Shown: positions 5,055 through 6,073 of the stretch, piece by piece | Numbering within the stretch: position 1 is the first letter of the stretch | How the letters are laid out: each line of letters starts with the position of its first letter | NCBI GenBank assembly: GCA_007131555.1 | Contig: SLQH01000124.1 | Span: 1 to 6,073 of the forward strand | DNA from: Planctomycetota bacterium | GTDB taxonomy: Bacteria > Planctomycetota > UBA11346 | DNA: 6,073 nt | Direction of reading: 5' to 3' | Made by a program: the position numbers and the translations under genes | The notes under the pieces: model-generated | What the model saw: the letters and a program-made list of their open reading frames with translations, nothing else | Databases searched by the model: none | Told to the model about the DNA's origin: nothing

Positions 5055-6073
5055 ATGCAGACTACTGCTAGCTATCTGTCGTGGTGCACCAACATGCGCT
5101 TGACGGTCATCATCCTATTATTGGTTGTGGTCAATGCGGTGGCCATGGCGGCCGACGAGTGGCCCATGTGGCGTCGCGATGGTCAGGGTGGGCCAGTTGC
5201 TGGTGAGCCAGTCTTGCGAGATCCGCATATCACCGAGCAGACCCGTCTCTGGGTCAGCGAGGCGGATATCCCACCCGGTCGCCGTGGCAGCGGTGATGAC
5301 GGTCGCAATCAGGACGGGCTTGCCGACATGGAGCGCCCCCTGTCTGGCGGCTATGGCAGTCCCATCGCAGCGGCGGGCATGATATTCCAGTATCATTACC
5401 GTCCCTCCGGTACCGTCTATGACATCGAACGGGCCCAATCCCTGGGTTTGAGCCAGGAGGAACTGCTGACCTTGCGCGGTATGAATGCAGAGGAGCGGGA
5501 GCAGTGGCACAAGGCCCGCCAACGCAGTCAGCGCCCATCGTTGGATGATGCTTTGCACGGACTTGATGATGGCCCTGATATTGCTGGAATCGTTGCCCTG
5601 ACGCCTGATCTGAAACCTGAAAAGCAGAAGCCCGTCGAGGTCCCGCCGACCGGGAACCTGGTGCGTGGGCATGAACGCTGGTTGGTCTCGGCTACCGATG
5701 TGATCACCGCCATTGATGCTGAGACTGGGCGCACGGTCTGGCAGACGGACATGACCGACAAGGGCCTGAACTTCGGCTTCTTCGGCAAGGGCGGGGGCGG
5801 CCTGACGCCAGCGTATCATGACGGCATGGTCGTGTCGTTTACCAGTTCAGCCCAGGTTTTTGGGCTGGATGCTCAGACTGGTGACATTCGCTGGTCATAT
5901 GATCTGGAGCCCCGGCATGCCGAACACATGATCTATCGTCAGGCCGCCTTGGAAGGCAGGAGCATGGCGCCCCGCTTCAATCGCGGCATGCTGACCGCCC
6001 TCACGGTGGCCGAGGGTCTGGTGATCGTCAATGATCAACGGCAATACCGGGTCAGTGTCAGCGGAGGTGTCAA
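5055..6073 (+). CDS. Exported PQQ-like beta-propeller repeat protein, 3' end cut off
   Basis: The frame stays open to the right edge, giving 339 codons. Near the N-terminus a signal peptide is clear: MRLT, a hydrophobic run VIILLLVVVNAVA, then AMA|ADEW as a plausible signal peptidase I site, so the protein should act outside the cytoplasm. The mature part opens with DEWPMWRRDGQGG, the tryptophan-rich lead-in common in secreted PQQ-like (BamB/quinoprotein-like) propellers. Two blade motifs are visible, numbered from ATG 5055: W209-W229 (VITAIDAETGRTVW) and G257-W280 (QVFGLDAQTGDIRW), 51 residues apart. Between the lead-in and the blades lies a long polar insert with E/Q/R-rich helical segments (EELLTLRGMNAEEREQWHK) of unknown role. 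The substrate is unknown: such proteins may be enzymes using PQQ or cofactor-free scaffolds, and the visible part cannot decide. Start uncertain: 5055 has the better ribosome site, 5094 the more typical signal peptide. Confidence 0.82.
   Translation, partial: MQTTASYLSWCTNMRLTVIILLLVVVNAVAMAADEWPMWRRDGQGGPVAGEPVLRDPHITEQTRLWVSEADIPPGRRGSGDDGRNQDGLADMERPLSGGYGSPIAAAGMIFQYHYRPSGTVYDIERAQSLGLSQEELLTLRGMNAEEREQWHKARQRSQRPSLDDALHGLDDGPDIAGIVALTPDLKPEKQKPVEVPPTGNLVRGHERWLVSATDVITAIDAETGRTVWQTDMTDKGLNFGFFGKGGGGLTPAYHDGMVVSFTSSAQVFGLDAQTGDIRWSYDLEPRHAEHMIYRQAALEGRSMAPRFNRGMLTALTVAEGLVIVNDQRQYRVSVSGGV

Noticed and set aside
5118..5819. Minus-strand open frame of 233 codons across the propeller gene
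   Set aside because: Antisense to a frame with a signal peptide and two blade motifs; its own translation shows no domain pattern.

Overview
GC-rich bacterial DNA (roughly 60% GC by eye) carrying five genes, all on the + strand. The first and last are cut by the window edges. The set is a c-di-AMP synthase (CdaA type), its membrane-anchored YbbR-domain partner (CdaR type), a 1-deoxy-D-xylulose-5-phosphate synthase (Dxs), a FabK-type flavin enoyl-ACP reductase, and the start of an exported PQQ-like beta-propeller protein. The combination of a c-di-AMP synthase, FabK and an exported propeller protein opening with a W-P-x-W motif suggests a lineage such as Planctomycetes, Lentisphaerae/Verrucomicrobia or another non-model Gram-negative group. 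This is inference from gene content only; no rRNA or marker gene settles it.

Layout. Positions 1-3662 look like one tightly packed transcription unit. cdaA stops in a TGATG junction with cdaR. cdaR is followed after 28 nt by the preferred dxs start, and a 10-codon reading frame in that gap overlaps both the cdaR stop and the dxs start. A 60-80 nt spacer (3663-3743) contains several inverted repeats and a near-exact 17-nt tandem duplication of the ribosome-binding site plus ATG, giving fabK two in-frame candidate starts. After fabK (end 4766) lies about 290 nt without a convincing gene. It holds palindromes, a 7+2+7 inverted repeat and a plausible sigma70-type promoter (5001-5029) placed just upstream of the propeller gene, which probably begins a new transcription unit.

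How the genes fit together. CdaA makes c-di-AMP at the membrane, and CdaR is its known extracytoplasmic modulator. Dxs feeds the MEP isoprenoid pathway, which supplies the undecaprenyl carrier for cell-wall synthesis. FabK completes each cycle of fatty-acid elongation. The cluster therefore groups envelope signalling with two envelope-lipid precursor pathways. In many Firmicutes glmM follows cdaA-cdaR; here dxs occupies that position. Most of the window is ordinary housekeeping DNA. The points worth a second look are the small-scale translation-initiation arrangements at the cdaR/dxs and dxs/fabK junctions, the altered cofactor-loop motif in Dxs, and the uncertain N-terminus of the propeller protein.
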